DNA from: an uncultured Spartobacteria bacterium
GTDB taxonomy: Bacteria > Verrucomicrobiota > Verrucomicrobiia > Chthoniobacterales > JAATET01
Assembly: GCA_937901895.1 (NCBI GenBank)
Contig: CALGTD010000182.1
Coordinates: forward strand, 1-54,234
Length of the DNA: 54,234 nt
Reading direction: 5' to 3'
Position 1 is the stretch's first letter; every line of letters begins with the position of its first letter. The position numbers were made by a program, and so were the translations under genes. Positions 1 to 12,316 of the stretch are shown here, piece after piece. A model generated the notes under the pieces. That model made no database searches, was not told where the DNA came from, and saw only the letters and a program-made list of their open reading frames with translations.

Positions 1-1152
1 GAGGTTGAGGATCTTCGCCATGATGACGCCCGACGCGGTGGAGACGCCGAAGGCCACGACACCGAGGCCGATGATCATGAGGGTCTCGGGGCGCAGGAAT
101 CGTTCGCCGGTCATGGTGATGCCCACGGCGGTTCCCAGGAAGATGGTGACGATGTTGATGATCTCGTTCTGCGCGGCCTTCACGAGGCGCTCCGTGACGC
201 CGCATTCGCGCAGGAAGTTGCCCAGCATGAGCATGCCGATGAGCGCAGCGGCGGCAGGCACGAGCAGGATGCAAAAAATACAGACAATGAGAGCGAAGCA
301 GAGGCGCTCGAGTTTGCCGACGGTTCGCAGGGATTTCATGCGAATCCTGCGCTCTTCCGTGGTCGTGAGACCTCGCATGATCGGCGGCTGGATAAGCGGC
401 ACGAGGGCCATGTAGCTGTAGGCGGCGACCGCGATGGCGGGGAGGAGGTGCGGCGCGAGCTTTGCGGAGAGGAAAATCGCAGTCGGGCCGTCCGCGCCGC
501 CGATGATGCCGATCGAGGCGGCCTCGCCGACGGAAAATCCGATGAGAGCGGCTCCGATGAAGGTGGCGGCGACGCCGATCTGCGCGGCGGCTCCAAGGAG
601 CAGCGTGACAGGTCGCGCGATGAGCGGGCCGAAGTCGGTGAGTGCACCGACCCCGAGGAAGATGAGGGGCGGGAACAGCTCCCACTCGATGCCTCGTGAG
701 ATGTAATAGAAAAGGCCGCCGGGTTCGCGGCTGAAGATTGTAACGAGTGTCTCGCCTTCGTGGATGTCGGAGCCGACGGGTGCGTTGATTTCGGTGACAG
801 TGCCGTGGCTGTGAGCGCGGAGTTCGTAGAGGGCGGCGTCCTCCGGATCGGAATTTTGGAGAATGGCGAGCAGGTCGCCTTCCTTCACGCTGTCGCCATC
901 CCGCACCTTCCACTCGAGCACCTGGCCGGCGACGGGGCTGTGGACGGGGCCGGGCGGTTCATTGATGAGGCCGGCGGTCGGGAGGTTCGCGAGCAGCGCG
1001 CCGAAGGCGATCGGCACGAGGAGGAGGGGCTCGAAGCCGCGATAGACGGCGAGATACATCAGGACGAGCACGACGCCCCACATGACGACCATCTGCCAGG
1101 TGACGCTGGCGAAGGCGGTGAGTTGAAGAAAGTTGAGGACGTCCTGAATCAT
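1..1152 (-). CDS. Sodium-translocating decarboxylase beta subunit (GcdB/OadB/MmdB type), partial, with inserted lipoyl-like domain
   Basis: This is the membrane subunit that couples decarboxylation of the biotin-bound carboxyl group to sodium export. The first 384 codons are present and the gene continues past the left edge. Family hallmarks are clear: an N-terminal membrane helix followed by EPLLLVPIAFGALLANLP (residues 41-58), LTDFGPLIARP (171-181), IGIIGGADGPTAI (214-226), AVAAYSYMALVPLIQPP (241-257) and later membrane segments. The usual variable loop after helix 2 is replaced by an insert at about residues 64-144 (positions 721-963). The insert reads like a biotinyl/lipoyl barrel-sandwich domain (SPVAGQVLEW, VRDGDSVKEGDLLAIL, GTVTEINAPVG, EGETLVTI) but has no EAMKM lysine motif. 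The gene starts 5 bases after the OadG-like stop and is the last visible gene of the propionate operon. Confidence 0.93.
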   Translation of the reverse strand, partial: MIQDVLNFLQLTAFASVTWQMVVMWGVVLVLMYLAVYRGFEPLLLVPIAFGALLANLPTAGLINEPPGPVHSPVAGQVLEWKVRDGDSVKEGDLLAILQNSDPEDAALYELRAHSHGTVTEINAPVGSDIHEGETLVTIFSREPGGLFYYISRGIEWELFPPLIFLGVGALTDFGPLIARPVTLLLGAAAQIGVAATFIGAALIGFSVGEAASIGIIGGADGPTAIFLSAKLAPHLLPAIAVAAYSYMALVPLIQPPIMRGLTTTEERRIRMKSLRTVGKLERLCFALIVCIFCILLVPAAAALIGMLMLGNFLRECGVTERLVKAAQNEIINIVTIFLGTAVGITMTGERFLRPETLMIIGLGVVAFGVSTASGVIMAKILNL

Positions 1153-1157
1153 GGCGG

Positions 1158-1511
1158 TCAGCGAAGGGTGTGGGATTGGAAGATGTGGCGGCGGCCCTCG
1201 AGCGACCATGCCTGCAGGCGGATATCGACGGGCCGGATCTCGACGACGCGGTGCGCGCCTTCGAGCGAAGCGACGGCCGCGGCGACGATCGCCGCGCGCA
1301 GCTCCGGTGGGAGGTCGTCATCGGGCACGGAGGCGGCCGTCGGTGAAACGACGACGGATGGTGCGGGGCGGGGTTTGGGATTGAGCAGCCGTCCCATGAT
1401 CGCCACGACGACCATGAGGAACGTGAGCGACCCCATGACGACGAAAATGCCTGCTGTCTGGTAGCTGATGTTCGTGAGGAAGTCGGGGCGACTCGAGAGA
1501 ACGGCAAACAT
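1158..1511 (-). CDS. OadG-family small membrane subunit of the sodium-pumping decarboxylase
   Basis: This 117-residue protein has a single membrane helix near the N-terminus (about residues 19-42, with IFVVMGSLTFLMVVVAIMG) and a polar, proline-rich C-terminal tail. That is the layout of the gamma/delta subunit (OadG, MmdD) that holds the carboxyltransferase and membrane subunits together. It lies between the biotin carrier (10 bases upstream) and the GcdB-like gene (5 bases downstream), so its assignment rests on context as much as on sequence. OadG family members are poorly conserved beyond the helix. The C-terminus (VEIRPVDIRLQAWSLEGRRHIFQSHTLR region) is short and basic. I am fairly sure of its role in the complex but not of which named subtype it is. 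Confidence 0.8.
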   Translation of the reverse strand: MFAVLSSRPDFLTNISYQTAGIFVVMGSLTFLMVVVAIMGRLLNPKPRPAPSVVVSPTAASVPDDDLPPELRAAIVAAAVASLEGAHRVVEIRPVDIRLQAWSLEGRRHIFQSHTLR

Positions 1512-1521
1512 GGCGGGTTGC

Positions 1522-1895
1522 TTACTTGATTGTGAGAAGTGTCTGTCCTTCCGCGACGGCGTCGCCGACGCCGACCGAGATTTCTCCCACCGTTCCGGCC
1601 GCTTGCGCGGCGATGGTCGTGTTCATTTTCATTGCCTCCAGCGTGACGAGGGCGTCGCCTGCGGAGACTTGCTGGCCGGGTTTGCAATCGATGGATACGA
1701 CGCGGCCGGCGAGCGGGCTGGTAACGGCTCCGGGGCCTGCGGCGGGCTGGGCGGCGGGTGCCGGACTGGACGACTCAGGCGCAGTGACCGCGGCGCGTGG
1801 AGCGGACGGGACGGACAGTGGTGCGCCCGCGGGATCGTCGAGGGACTCGACCGTGACGTCGTAGACTTTGCCGTCGATGGTGATGCGGAGCTTCT

Positions 1896-1899
<4 letters not shown>
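1522..1899 (-). CDS. Biotin carboxyl carrier subunit of methylmalonyl-CoA decarboxylase
   Basis: This 125-residue protein carries the biotin that shuttles the carboxyl group from MmdA to the membrane pump. The N-terminus (MKKLRITIDGKVYDVTVE) is typical of decarboxylase gamma chains. It is followed by an Ala/Pro-rich flexible linker (about residues 25-60) and a C-terminal biotinyl domain with the canonical EAMKM motif at about residues 88-92, whose lysine is the biotinylation site. The reading frame stays open further upstream, but the start at 1899 is favoured because its ATG overlaps the MmdA stop as ATGA, giving translational coupling. OadG follows 10 bases later. The identity is secure; the partner is inferred to be methylmalonyl-CoA decarboxylase from the mutase and epimerase in the same operon. 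Confidence 0.93.
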
Positions 1900-3449
<1,550 letters not shown>

Positions 3450-3455
3450 GGCGGG

Positions 3456-3872
3456 TCAGTGGGCGGTCTTCGGCTGGCAGAATTCCGTGAGCACTCCGAA
3501 CGTGCTTTTCGGATGGAGAAAGGCGACGAGCTTGTCTCCGGCGCCTTCGATCGGGACTTCGTGAATCAAACGGGTGCCCGCGTCCTTCGCCTGCGCGAGC
3601 TGCGCGGTGATGTCATCGGTGGCGAAGGCGATGTGGTGGATGCCTTCACCGCGCGTCTCGAGAAACTTCGCGATCGGGCTGTCGTCCGCCGTCGGTTCGA
3701 GCAGCTCGAGATGGACCTCACCGACGGAAAGGAACGCGGTTTTCACCTTTTGCGAAGGCACCTCCTCGATGTGCTCGCATTGGAGCCCGAGTGTCTTCTC
3801 GTAGTAGGGCAGCGAGGCCTCGATGGAGCGGACGGCGATGCCGAGGTGATCGATTCGGGAGGGCGTTTTCAT
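3456..3872 (-). CDS. mce: Methylmalonyl-CoA epimerase
   Basis: This 138-residue protein is of the glyoxalase/vicinal-oxygen-chelate fold. It interconverts (R)- and (S)-methylmalonyl-CoA between the mutase and the decarboxylase. Family motifs are RIDHLGIAVRSIEASLPYY at the N-terminus, VHLELLEP in the middle and GIHHIAFATDDI, which contains a metal-binding histidine. The C-terminal HPKSTFGVLTEFCQ segment, with its glutamate ligand, is also typical. Length is normal for the family. The start at 3872 forms an ATGA overlap with the MeaB gene. The reading frame stays open far upstream, but that stretch lies antisense-free inside meaB in another frame and is not coding for the epimerase. Confidence 0.95.
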   Translation of the reverse strand: MKTPSRIDHLGIAVRSIEASLPYYEKTLGLQCEHIEEVPSQKVKTAFLSVGEVHLELLEPTADDSPIAKFLETRGEGIHHIAFATDDITAQLAQAKDAGTRLIHEVPIEGAGDKLVAFLHPKSTFGVLTEFCQPKTAH

Positions 3873-4905
3873 AGGCGTGGGAGGAAGCGGTCGAGGAGTT
3901 CCTCTGCTGCGAGGGAAGGCGGGGTGCGGCCGGAGAGAACCTCGTTCTCGAGCCGGCGGGAGAACTCGGCGATCGCGGGGTTGGAGACGAAGCGATGGTG
4001 CAGCTCCTGTTCGACGAGTTCGCGCCACCAGTGAAGTGTCTGCGCACGACGAAGTGCGTCGAGGCGGCCGTCTTCGCGAAGATGCTCGAAGAAGCGGGAC
4101 GTCACGTCCCAAAGATCGGAAATGCCGCGGTGTTCGATTGCCGAAATGGAAAGCACGGGAGGGCGCCATCCCGTCGCCTGGGAATTCAGGAGCGGCACGA
4201 TGCGCGCGAACTCGGCGCGTGTGGCTTCGGCGCGTGCGCGATTCCCGCCGTCGGCCTTGTTGACGACAAAGATGTCGGCGATCTCGAGGATGCCCTTTTT
4301 CATGCCCTGCAGCTCGTCGCCGGCCCCCGCGATCAGCAGCAGGATGATGCAGTCGACCATCGAGCGGACGGTGATTTCGCTCTGTCCCACTCCGACGGTC
4401 TCGATGAGAACGACATCGTAGCCTGCAGCCTCGCACAGCGAAATGGTCTCGCGCGTCTTGCGGGCCACACCTCCCAATGCGCCGCCCGAAGGCGACGGCC
4501 TGATGAAGCACTCCGGCCTGCGCGACAGGGTTTCCATGCGTGTCTTGTCACCCAGAATGCTGCCGCCGCTCAGGGAGCTGCTGGGATCGACGGCGAGCAC
4601 GGCGACGCGATGGCCGAGGTCGCAAAGGTGATTTCCAAAGGACTCGATGAATGTGCTCTTTCCCGCGCCCGGCACGCCGGAGATTCCAATGCGCATCGCA
4701 TGGCCAGTGCGGCTCGCAACGGCGCGCAGCACCTCGCGCGCGGCCGGCCGGTGCAGGGGGGAGTTGCTTTCCACCAGTGTGATGGCGCGTGCCAGCGGGG
4801 CCCGATCTCCACGCAGCACCCCGTCGGCGAGCGCGGCGGAATCGACACCCGGAGGGGGCGCGATCTGCCGGCGCGGAGCGCGGGCTGCGTGGCGCGGGGC
4901 ATCCA

Positions 4906-4915
<10 letters not shown>
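3869..4915 (-). CDS. meaB: Methylmalonyl-CoA mutase-associated GTPase MeaB (ArgK family)
   Basis: This 348-residue G3E-family GTPase acts as the chaperone that protects and reloads the B12-dependent mutase. It has the P-loop GVPGAGKSTFIESFG, the switch region with DPSSSLSGGSILGDKTRM, the ETVGVGQSE segment and the guanine-specificity motif NKAD. The C-terminal dimerisation region is present. Two starts are possible: ATG at 4915, used here, which overlaps the MutB end by 10 bases, and ATG at 4906, which forms a TAATG stop/start overlap with mutB. Neither has a clear Shine-Dalgarno sequence, so translational coupling to mutB is likely. Its place directly after mutB is the common arrangement. Confidence 0.94.
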
Positions 4916-7046
<2,131 letters not shown>

Positions 7047-7050
<4 letters not shown>

Positions 7051-9104
7051 TGCGCGCTGGGGCTGAGGGTGGAGAGAAGGTTCTCGAGAAAGGCGAGCCG
7101 GTTGACGCGGAGGTGGATGAAGTCGTCGACACCGGCCTCCCGCCACGCGGCCTCGTTTTCGCCCGGAGCGCCTGCGACGAGGAGGCGGACTCCGGGAAGC
7201 TGCCGCTTGAGAGCCCTGGCGAACGCCGGAACGATCTCGGGATAGGTCTCGTCCGTGGAGCAGATCACCACGACGGGAAGCATCGCGCGCACGGCGTCCG
7301 CGACGGCTTCGTCGATCGTCGACGCAGATTTCCCCGAGCGGACGTCGAATCCTCCGCACGCAAGAAACGCGCTGGAGAAGTCCGCCCGGGCGCGGTGCTG
7401 GCGCGGCGGCCCAAAAGTCGCAAGCCATGCCGCCGCTGTGGCGTTTTTTGTTCTGGAAAGTTCGCGTGCCCTGGCGCGCAGCGCCTCGAACCCCCCCGAG
7501 GCCCTGATTGCCTGGACACGCGGAATTGCGGTTCCGTCCGACGGGCTGCGGCCCAGCGCGCGCCGGACCTGGCCAATTGTCCAACCGCTGAGAAATGCCT
7601 CGATTGCACCGGGGATGTCGGAGATGCGACCCTCGAACGCGGTGTCGGAGGTGGCTGGGTCAGGTTCGCAGGTGACGGAGCCGGCATTGCCATCACGTTC
7701 AGCAACCAGCGGTTCCTCGGACGGATTTGCGGAAAGGTTCACGCCTACGAGCAGATTGCGACCGGCGGCGACCGAGGAAAGAAGCGCGCCCGCCTGCTCG
7801 GCAGTCGCCTGCTGCGGCGTGCCCGCGCGAAGGGCGGCGGCCATCCCCCCGATCGCTTCAATTTCCTGGAATCGGGCCCAGGCCTTCTCCGCGACCTCGC
7901 GGGTCAGTGATTCGACGAACCACGAGCCGCCTGCCGGATCGGCGACATCGGCGAGACTGCATTCCTCGGCGAGAATGATCTGCACGTTGCGGGAGAGTCG
8001 TCGTGAGAATGTGTCCGGGATCCGAATGGCGTCGTCGAACGCCGCGAGATGCATGGCCTCGACGCCGCCGACCATGGCCGCGAACGCCTCCGCGGTGATG
8101 CGGAGCAGATTCGTATGCGGGTCGAGTGCGCTCTTTGTGACCGTCGTGCTGCGACCGTGGAAGGCGATGGTCGTGGCATCCGCTCCGAATGCCTCAAGGA
8201 CCTTTGTCCACAAAAGGCGCGCCGCGCGGAGCTTTGCGATCTGCATGAAGATCTGCGAGTCGAGCGAGAACTCGAAGAGGAAACGATCCGCGGCCTCGGC
8301 GGGATCAATGCCGCTGCGGACCATCTCGCGGAGATATTCCACGCCGGTTGCGATCGCGAACGCGAGCTCGTCAACGGTGGACGCTCCCGCATCGCCCCAT
8401 GTGGAAGCCTGCACGCCAACGACCCGCAGGCGCGGGACGTTGGCGATTGCCCACCGCACGGAAAGGGCGATTTCGTCGAAGATTTCGGACAGTGGTATCG
8501 CCAGGGAGCCGGAGCGGACCCAATCCGTGAGCGGATCCGCAAGCACCGCACCCTCCCAGCCCGATGGACGAATACCGCGTTCCTCTGCAATGGCTCCAAG
8601 GAGACCGAGAAACGGAAGTGCGCTTGGACCGGCCCACGCCAGGATGGGCGCTGCAGCGAGGTCGACGCCGTCAAGTGCGGCGCGGAGATCCGGGAGAGAG
8701 CGGATGGCGAGACCGGATCGGCCGTTCCCGGATTCGCGGGCTGCGGCATCGAGGACGAGGGGAGTGGTGTTCTGCCCCGCCATCAAATCGGCGAGCAACA
8801 TGCGGTTGAATTCCACTGGATTCGTCGCGGGAATCTCCTGCGCAATGAGTTGCGAAAAGGATCCGGGACGAATCGTCGTGGAGCGGTCTTCGGCAAAATA
8901 GATGGGCTGAATCGCGATGCCCTCACGCGTCCGCGTGACGAGTTTCTTCTCGAACGGGGCGCCTTTGAGAACTGCTTCCGCTTCCGCGCGCCAGGCTTCC
9001 GGTGTTGCGGCCTCGAACTCGTCGAAGGACAATGCGTCGATCGAAGGATCCTCGATCGGGAGGTGCTCCGCAGGGGTCGGAGAAATCGAAGAGTCGAGTT
9101 TCAT
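7047..9104 (-). CDS. mutA: Methylmalonyl-CoA mutase small subunit
   Basis: This 685-residue protein is the non-catalytic partner of MutB. It shows the same two-domain plan: a barrel domain with GVQASTWGDAGASTVDELAFA and DPAGGSWFVESLTREVA, and a C-terminal cobalamin-like domain. That domain lacks the DGHxxG motif (the equivalent stretch reads ACGGFDVRSG), so it should not bind B12, as is normal for MutA. The barrel also lacks the substrate residues seen in MutB. It begins 65 bases after the Fe-S protein gene and ends in ATGA overlap with mutB. No strong Shine-Dalgarno sequence is visible before the ATG. A run of seven G (seven C at 7491-7497 on the plus strand) lies within the gene but is in frame. 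Confidence 0.95.
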
Positions 9105-9169
9105 GGGAGGCGTGCGTGTCTGATTTTTTATCTACCCGCGGCGGGGAAACGCGGCTTTCCGGGAATTGC

Positions 9170-10510
9170 TCATTGATGGTCCTTGGTTGGCTTTCCAGCC
9201 CGTGAGCGGCTGATGTCGTGAAACGCCTGCCAGCGCCGGGTGATGACCTCGCGCGCCCTCCCGGACAGCGTGCCCTCATTCTCGCGAGGCTGGGGCGAAT
9301 CGAACCGAAAAGGATGCGCGCCGATTTGCCGGAGGGATGGATCGTGCCGGAAGAGGAGCCACGCCCCGCTTTCGACCGCGAGCCGATGCGCACGAATGTC
9401 CGGCACACGGTCGTCGGCGGGACAGGATCCGAGCGCAAAGACGAGGGACGGACCATCATGTGCAGCCGCTTCGAGCAGGGTCCCAATCGCGTGGTCGTCC
9501 CGTGCGAAAAGGGCGATGGATGCCACATAGGCCCGTTCCGAGCGGACCGCCGCGAGATCGATGTTGGTTGCCACCGTGTCCGATCCCTCGTCGAGAATGA
9601 GGAAGTTCACGTCGACAGCGGTTTCAAACATCCGCTCGATGTCGGAGGGGTAGCGGTTCGTGACGGCCCAGATCGTCCGGCGAACGAGGGCGTGAGCGAT
9701 CCTCTCCAGATCCCGTTCGTCCTTGCCCGTCCGTTTCTGCAGGCATCGCTTCAGTGCGCCGATGCGACGGCGCTGCTCGGCGATTCCGGCTCCCGTGCTT
9801 TGATCGGCAGCCAAAATGTCCCACGCGAGCTGGCCGAGATCCGGTGCGAGTCGGGCAAGCAGATCCTCCGCGTGTGCGCGCAGTTGATCGAGCTCCACGC
9901 GCAGGGAGATCGCATCGGCCGCGGATTCGTTTGAAATAAGGCGCGAGCATCGTGGGCTTCGACGGTGTCCCTCGCAACGTGCGATGACGACATGATCTCC
10001 GAACAGTCGCGAAAGGAGGTGAAGGTAGGGCGTCTGTCCGCATCCGGCGCACGGTCGGCCGACGCTGAGGGTCGAAGGACGAAACTGGAGAGTGCGGGTC
10101 GAGGACGGAGGTGAAAACCCGGGTCCTGTCTCAGACGCGGAGAGCAGAAATTCCCAGCTCCGGAGGTCTGCGAGGTGCCATGGGGATTCCCGGCGCATTC
10201 GGAGTGCTTTGATGCGTTTGTCCGAGGGGTTGCGGGCGGGACATGTCTCCACGCAGATGCCGCAGCCGGAACAACCGGAGGGCGAAATCTGGATCGTATA
10301 TCGAAGCCCCTCCCGTCCCGCGTGCAGTGCCTTGCGGGATTTGAATCCGGTCGGCGCGCTGGAGAGCGTGGCATGCTTGAGCAATCCCGCGCGGATGGCT
10401 GCGTGGGGGCACGCGATCACGCACCTGCCGCATTGCACGCAAAGGTCCGGATCCCAGGAAGGAACCTCTCCATCCGCGAAGGGATCAGCCGCCGTCGCCG
10501 GAAGACTCAT
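9170..10510 (-). CDS. Fe-S protein derived from the C-terminal half of pyruvate:ferredoxin oxidoreductase, TPP site lost
   Basis: This 446-residue protein aligns by eye with the last two domains of NifJ-type pyruvate:ferredoxin oxidoreductase. Residues 16-90 form a two-cluster ferredoxin domain with cysteines 24, 27, 30, 34 and 80, 83, 86, 90. Residues 152-175 match the next segment (CAGCGQTPYLHLLSRLFGD). The TPP half is degenerate: the usual ATGCSSIYGGNLPTTPY and GDGWAYDIGYGG segments are missing or unrecognisable. Still, CAGC (154, 157), cysteine 179 and cysteine 363 (FALGSC) persist near where PFOR holds its proximal cluster, and the tail (AVESGAWLLFRHDPSL, HPFRFDSPQP) is conserved. It lacks the pyruvate-binding N-terminal domains. 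The gene overlaps the CoA-transferase stop as ATGA. An electron-transfer role is inferred; decay of an enzyme remnant is the alternative. Confidence 0.75.
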   Translation of the reverse strand: MSLPATAADPFADGEVPSWDPDLCVQCGRCVIACPHAAIRAGLLKHATLSSAPTGFKSRKALHAGREGLRYTIQISPSGCSGCGICVETCPARNPSDKRIKALRMRRESPWHLADLRSWEFLLSASETGPGFSPPSSTRTLQFRPSTLSVGRPCAGCGQTPYLHLLSRLFGDHVVIARCEGHRRSPRCSRLISNESAADAISLRVELDQLRAHAEDLLARLAPDLGQLAWDILAADQSTGAGIAEQRRRIGALKRCLQKRTGKDERDLERIAHALVRRTIWAVTNRYPSDIERMFETAVDVNFLILDEGSDTVATNIDLAAVRSERAYVASIALFARDDHAIGTLLEAAAHDGPSLVFALGSCPADDRVPDIRAHRLAVESGAWLLFRHDPSLRQIGAHPFRFDSPQPRENEGTLSGRAREVITRRWQAFHDISRSRAGKPTKDHQ

Positions 10511-12075
10511 TGCGCCGTGGCGGAAAGCTCCGCCGCAAGAGCGCGTCCCTCCGGAGCACGGACGGGCGCGGGCTGGCGCACGATCTCGGAATCCCACTCC
10601 ACGCCGCGCATGCTGCCGGTGCGAAGGTATTGCTCGTGCATGGCGAAGGCGTTTGAGAGCGTCTGCGGGATGTGCCCCTTGGAGACCAGCCTGAGGTAGC
10701 CGCGCAGCTCGTCGCGGTAGTCCGGGTCGGCGCAGTTCTCCACGATGAGTTCCGCACGCTCCTCGGGGTCCTTTCCGCGCAGATCGGCGACGCCGTGTTC
10801 GGTGACCAGCACCTGCACGGAGTGTTCGCTGTGGTCGACGTGGCTGACCATCGGAACGATCGCGCTGATCGCGCCGTTCCTTGCGGTCGACGGACAGGTG
10901 AAGATCGAAAGGTAGGCGTTGCGTGTGAAATCGGCGGATCCGCCGATGCCGTTCATCATGTCCCGGCCCATCACGTGGCTGCTGTTCACGTGCCCGAAGA
11001 GATCGACCTCGATGGCGGTGTTGATGGCCAGCAGCCCGAGACGTCGGACGAGCTCCGGGTGATTCGTGATCTCCTGCGGACGCAGGAGCAGCCGGCTGCG
11101 GAAGAACTTGAGGTCGTCGTAGACCGACTGCAGGACCGGCGGGCTGAGCGTCAACGAAGTGCCGGTCGCAAAGGTGATGCGCCCCGCGCGGATGAGGTCG
11201 ATCACGGAGTCCTGAATCACTTCCGTGAACATCTGGAATGGCGGAAGGCCGGCTTGCGTGCCGAGTGCGGCCAGTGTGGCGTTGGCGATGTTTCCCACGC
11301 CGGACTGCACCGGGAGAAACGGCTGCGGGATGCGGCCGGCGGCGAGTTCGTCCGCAAGGAATCGCGCCACGTGACGGCCGATCTGTTGCGTGATTTCGTT
11401 GGAGGGTTTGAAGGCGGACGTCTCGTCCTCGAGGTTTGTCTCGACGACGGCGGCGATCTTTTTCGGATCGACGCGAATGCAATCGCTCCCGATTCGGTCG
11501 GCGACGCCGTAGAGGGGAATCTCCCGGCGGTGCGGCGGATCGAGCGGTTCGTAGAGGTCGTGGAAACCCCGGAGTGCCGAGGGATGACGTCGGTTCAGTT
11601 CGACGATGATGCGCTCGGCATAGTTGCAGAAGGTCAGCGAGTTTCCGACTGACGAAGTCGGGACGACCTCCCCATTTGGCGTCACGTCGCAGGCTTCGAT
11701 GACGGCCCATTTCATCGGACCGAAGAATCCGTATCGCAGCGTCTGGGCGACTGCGGAGAGGTGCATGTCGAAGAACTTCGTCTGGCGGGCGTTGATTCTC
11801 TTGCGCAGGTCGGTGTTCGATTGATACGGCGTGCGGAACGAGATCGCGTCGGCCATCGCAAGAGCGCCGTCGAGGGAAGGGCCCGTCGACGCGCCGGTCA
11901 TCACGCCGATCTTGAATGGCTTGCCCTCTGCGTGGAGTCGTGTCGCCCGTGCGGCGATGGCCTCGGGCACGGCTTTTGCGGCTCCGGCGGGAGTGAATCC
12001 GCTGAAGCCGACGAGATCGCCGTGGTCGATGAGAGAGGCGGCTTCTTCAGCAGTGACGAAGGGAAGAGAAGGCAT
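10507..12075 (-). CDS. scpC: Acetyl-CoA hydrolase/transferase family protein, probable propionyl-CoA:succinate CoA-transferase
   Basis: This 522-residue protein is of the class I CoA-transferase (acetyl-CoA hydrolase, Cat1/ScpC) family. The N-terminal GDLVGFSGFTPAGAAKAVP glycine-rich stretch, IPLYGVADRIGSDCIRVDP, PVQSGVGNIANA and the C-terminal GIGGSADFTRNAYLSIFTCPST and VTEHGVADLRGKDP segments are characteristic. Propionyl-CoA and acetyl-CoA users look alike, so the substrate is inferred from the operon: moving CoA from propionyl-CoA to succinate would close the decarboxylation cycle without spending ATP. A GTG at 12108 could add 11 residues, but the ATG at 12075 gives the usual N-terminus; neither has a well-spaced Shine-Dalgarno sequence. 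It is the first gene of the operon. Confidence 0.9.
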   Translation of the reverse strand: MPSLPFVTAEEAASLIDHGDLVGFSGFTPAGAAKAVPEAIAARATRLHAEGKPFKIGVMTGASTGPSLDGALAMADAISFRTPYQSNTDLRKRINARQTKFFDMHLSAVAQTLRYGFFGPMKWAVIEACDVTPNGEVVPTSSVGNSLTFCNYAERIIVELNRRHPSALRGFHDLYEPLDPPHRREIPLYGVADRIGSDCIRVDPKKIAAVVETNLEDETSAFKPSNEITQQIGRHVARFLADELAAGRIPQPFLPVQSGVGNIANATLAALGTQAGLPPFQMFTEVIQDSVIDLIRAGRITFATGTSLTLSPPVLQSVYDDLKFFRSRLLLRPQEITNHPELVRRLGLLAINTAIEVDLFGHVNSSHVMGRDMMNGIGGSADFTRNAYLSIFTCPSTARNGAISAIVPMVSHVDHSEHSVQVLVTEHGVADLRGKDPEERAELIVENCADPDYRDELRGYLRLVSKGHIPQTLSNAFAMHEQYLRTGSMRGVEWDSEIVRQPAPVRAPEGRALAAELSATAQ

Positions 12076-12168
12076 GGCTGAGTGGGAGAATTTTCGACCT
12101 CCGCCCACCGGAGGGTCGTGATCTCAAGGAACGCCGTTGCCCGGATTCCCACTACACCGATCTTGGCG

Positions 12169-12184
12169 ATCGCCGGCCGGCGAT
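12169..12184. promoter_or_regulatory. Perfect 16-base palindrome upstream of the propionate operon
   Basis: ATCGCCGGCCGGCGAT is fully self-complementary and overlaps a second 10-base palindrome (GGCGATCGCC, 12165-12174). It lies about 95 bases upstream of the first gene of the operon, in the only gap large enough to hold the operon promoter. It may be an operator; the high GC content makes chance palindromes more likely than usual. I did not find a convincing -35/-10 pair or a cobalamin riboswitch in this gap. Confidence 0.35.
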
Positions 12185-12247
12185 TGGCGAATCGGATTGC
12201 CATGTGGAGCGGCGCGGACAACGGACCGCGTCGACTCCAGAAACAGT

Positions 12248-12293
12248 GCGGGCGGCGCGCCTGATCCCGGATGGGACTTCGACGGCCGCCCGC
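12248..12293. terminator. Inverted repeat after the sulfatase gene, possible terminator
   Basis: GCGGGCGGC (12248-12256) and GCCGCCCGC (12285-12293) can form a perfect 9-pair stem with a 28-base loop, 24 bases past the sulfatase stop. There is no clear U-tract on the minus strand, so this could be a weak or Rho-assisted terminator. Confidence 0.35.
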
Positions 12294-12316
12294 GCGGTGG
12301 GGGATGAATGAAGTCG

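Noticed and set aside
7491..7497. Run of seven G (minus strand) in mutA as another slip site.
   Set aside because: The run is shorter than the other two and is in frame in a conserved metabolic gene, so phase variation is unlikely.
9105..9169. Possible internal promoter or attenuator before mutA (GC-rich inverted repeat and AT-rich stretch).
   Set aside because: The repeat is imperfect and the AT-rich part does not form a good -35/-10 pair; not enough to call.
12076..12316. Possible cobalamin riboswitch before the B12-dependent mutase operon.
   Set aside because: Neither the B12 box nor the conserved GCCACTG-type core was found in the gap on either strand.
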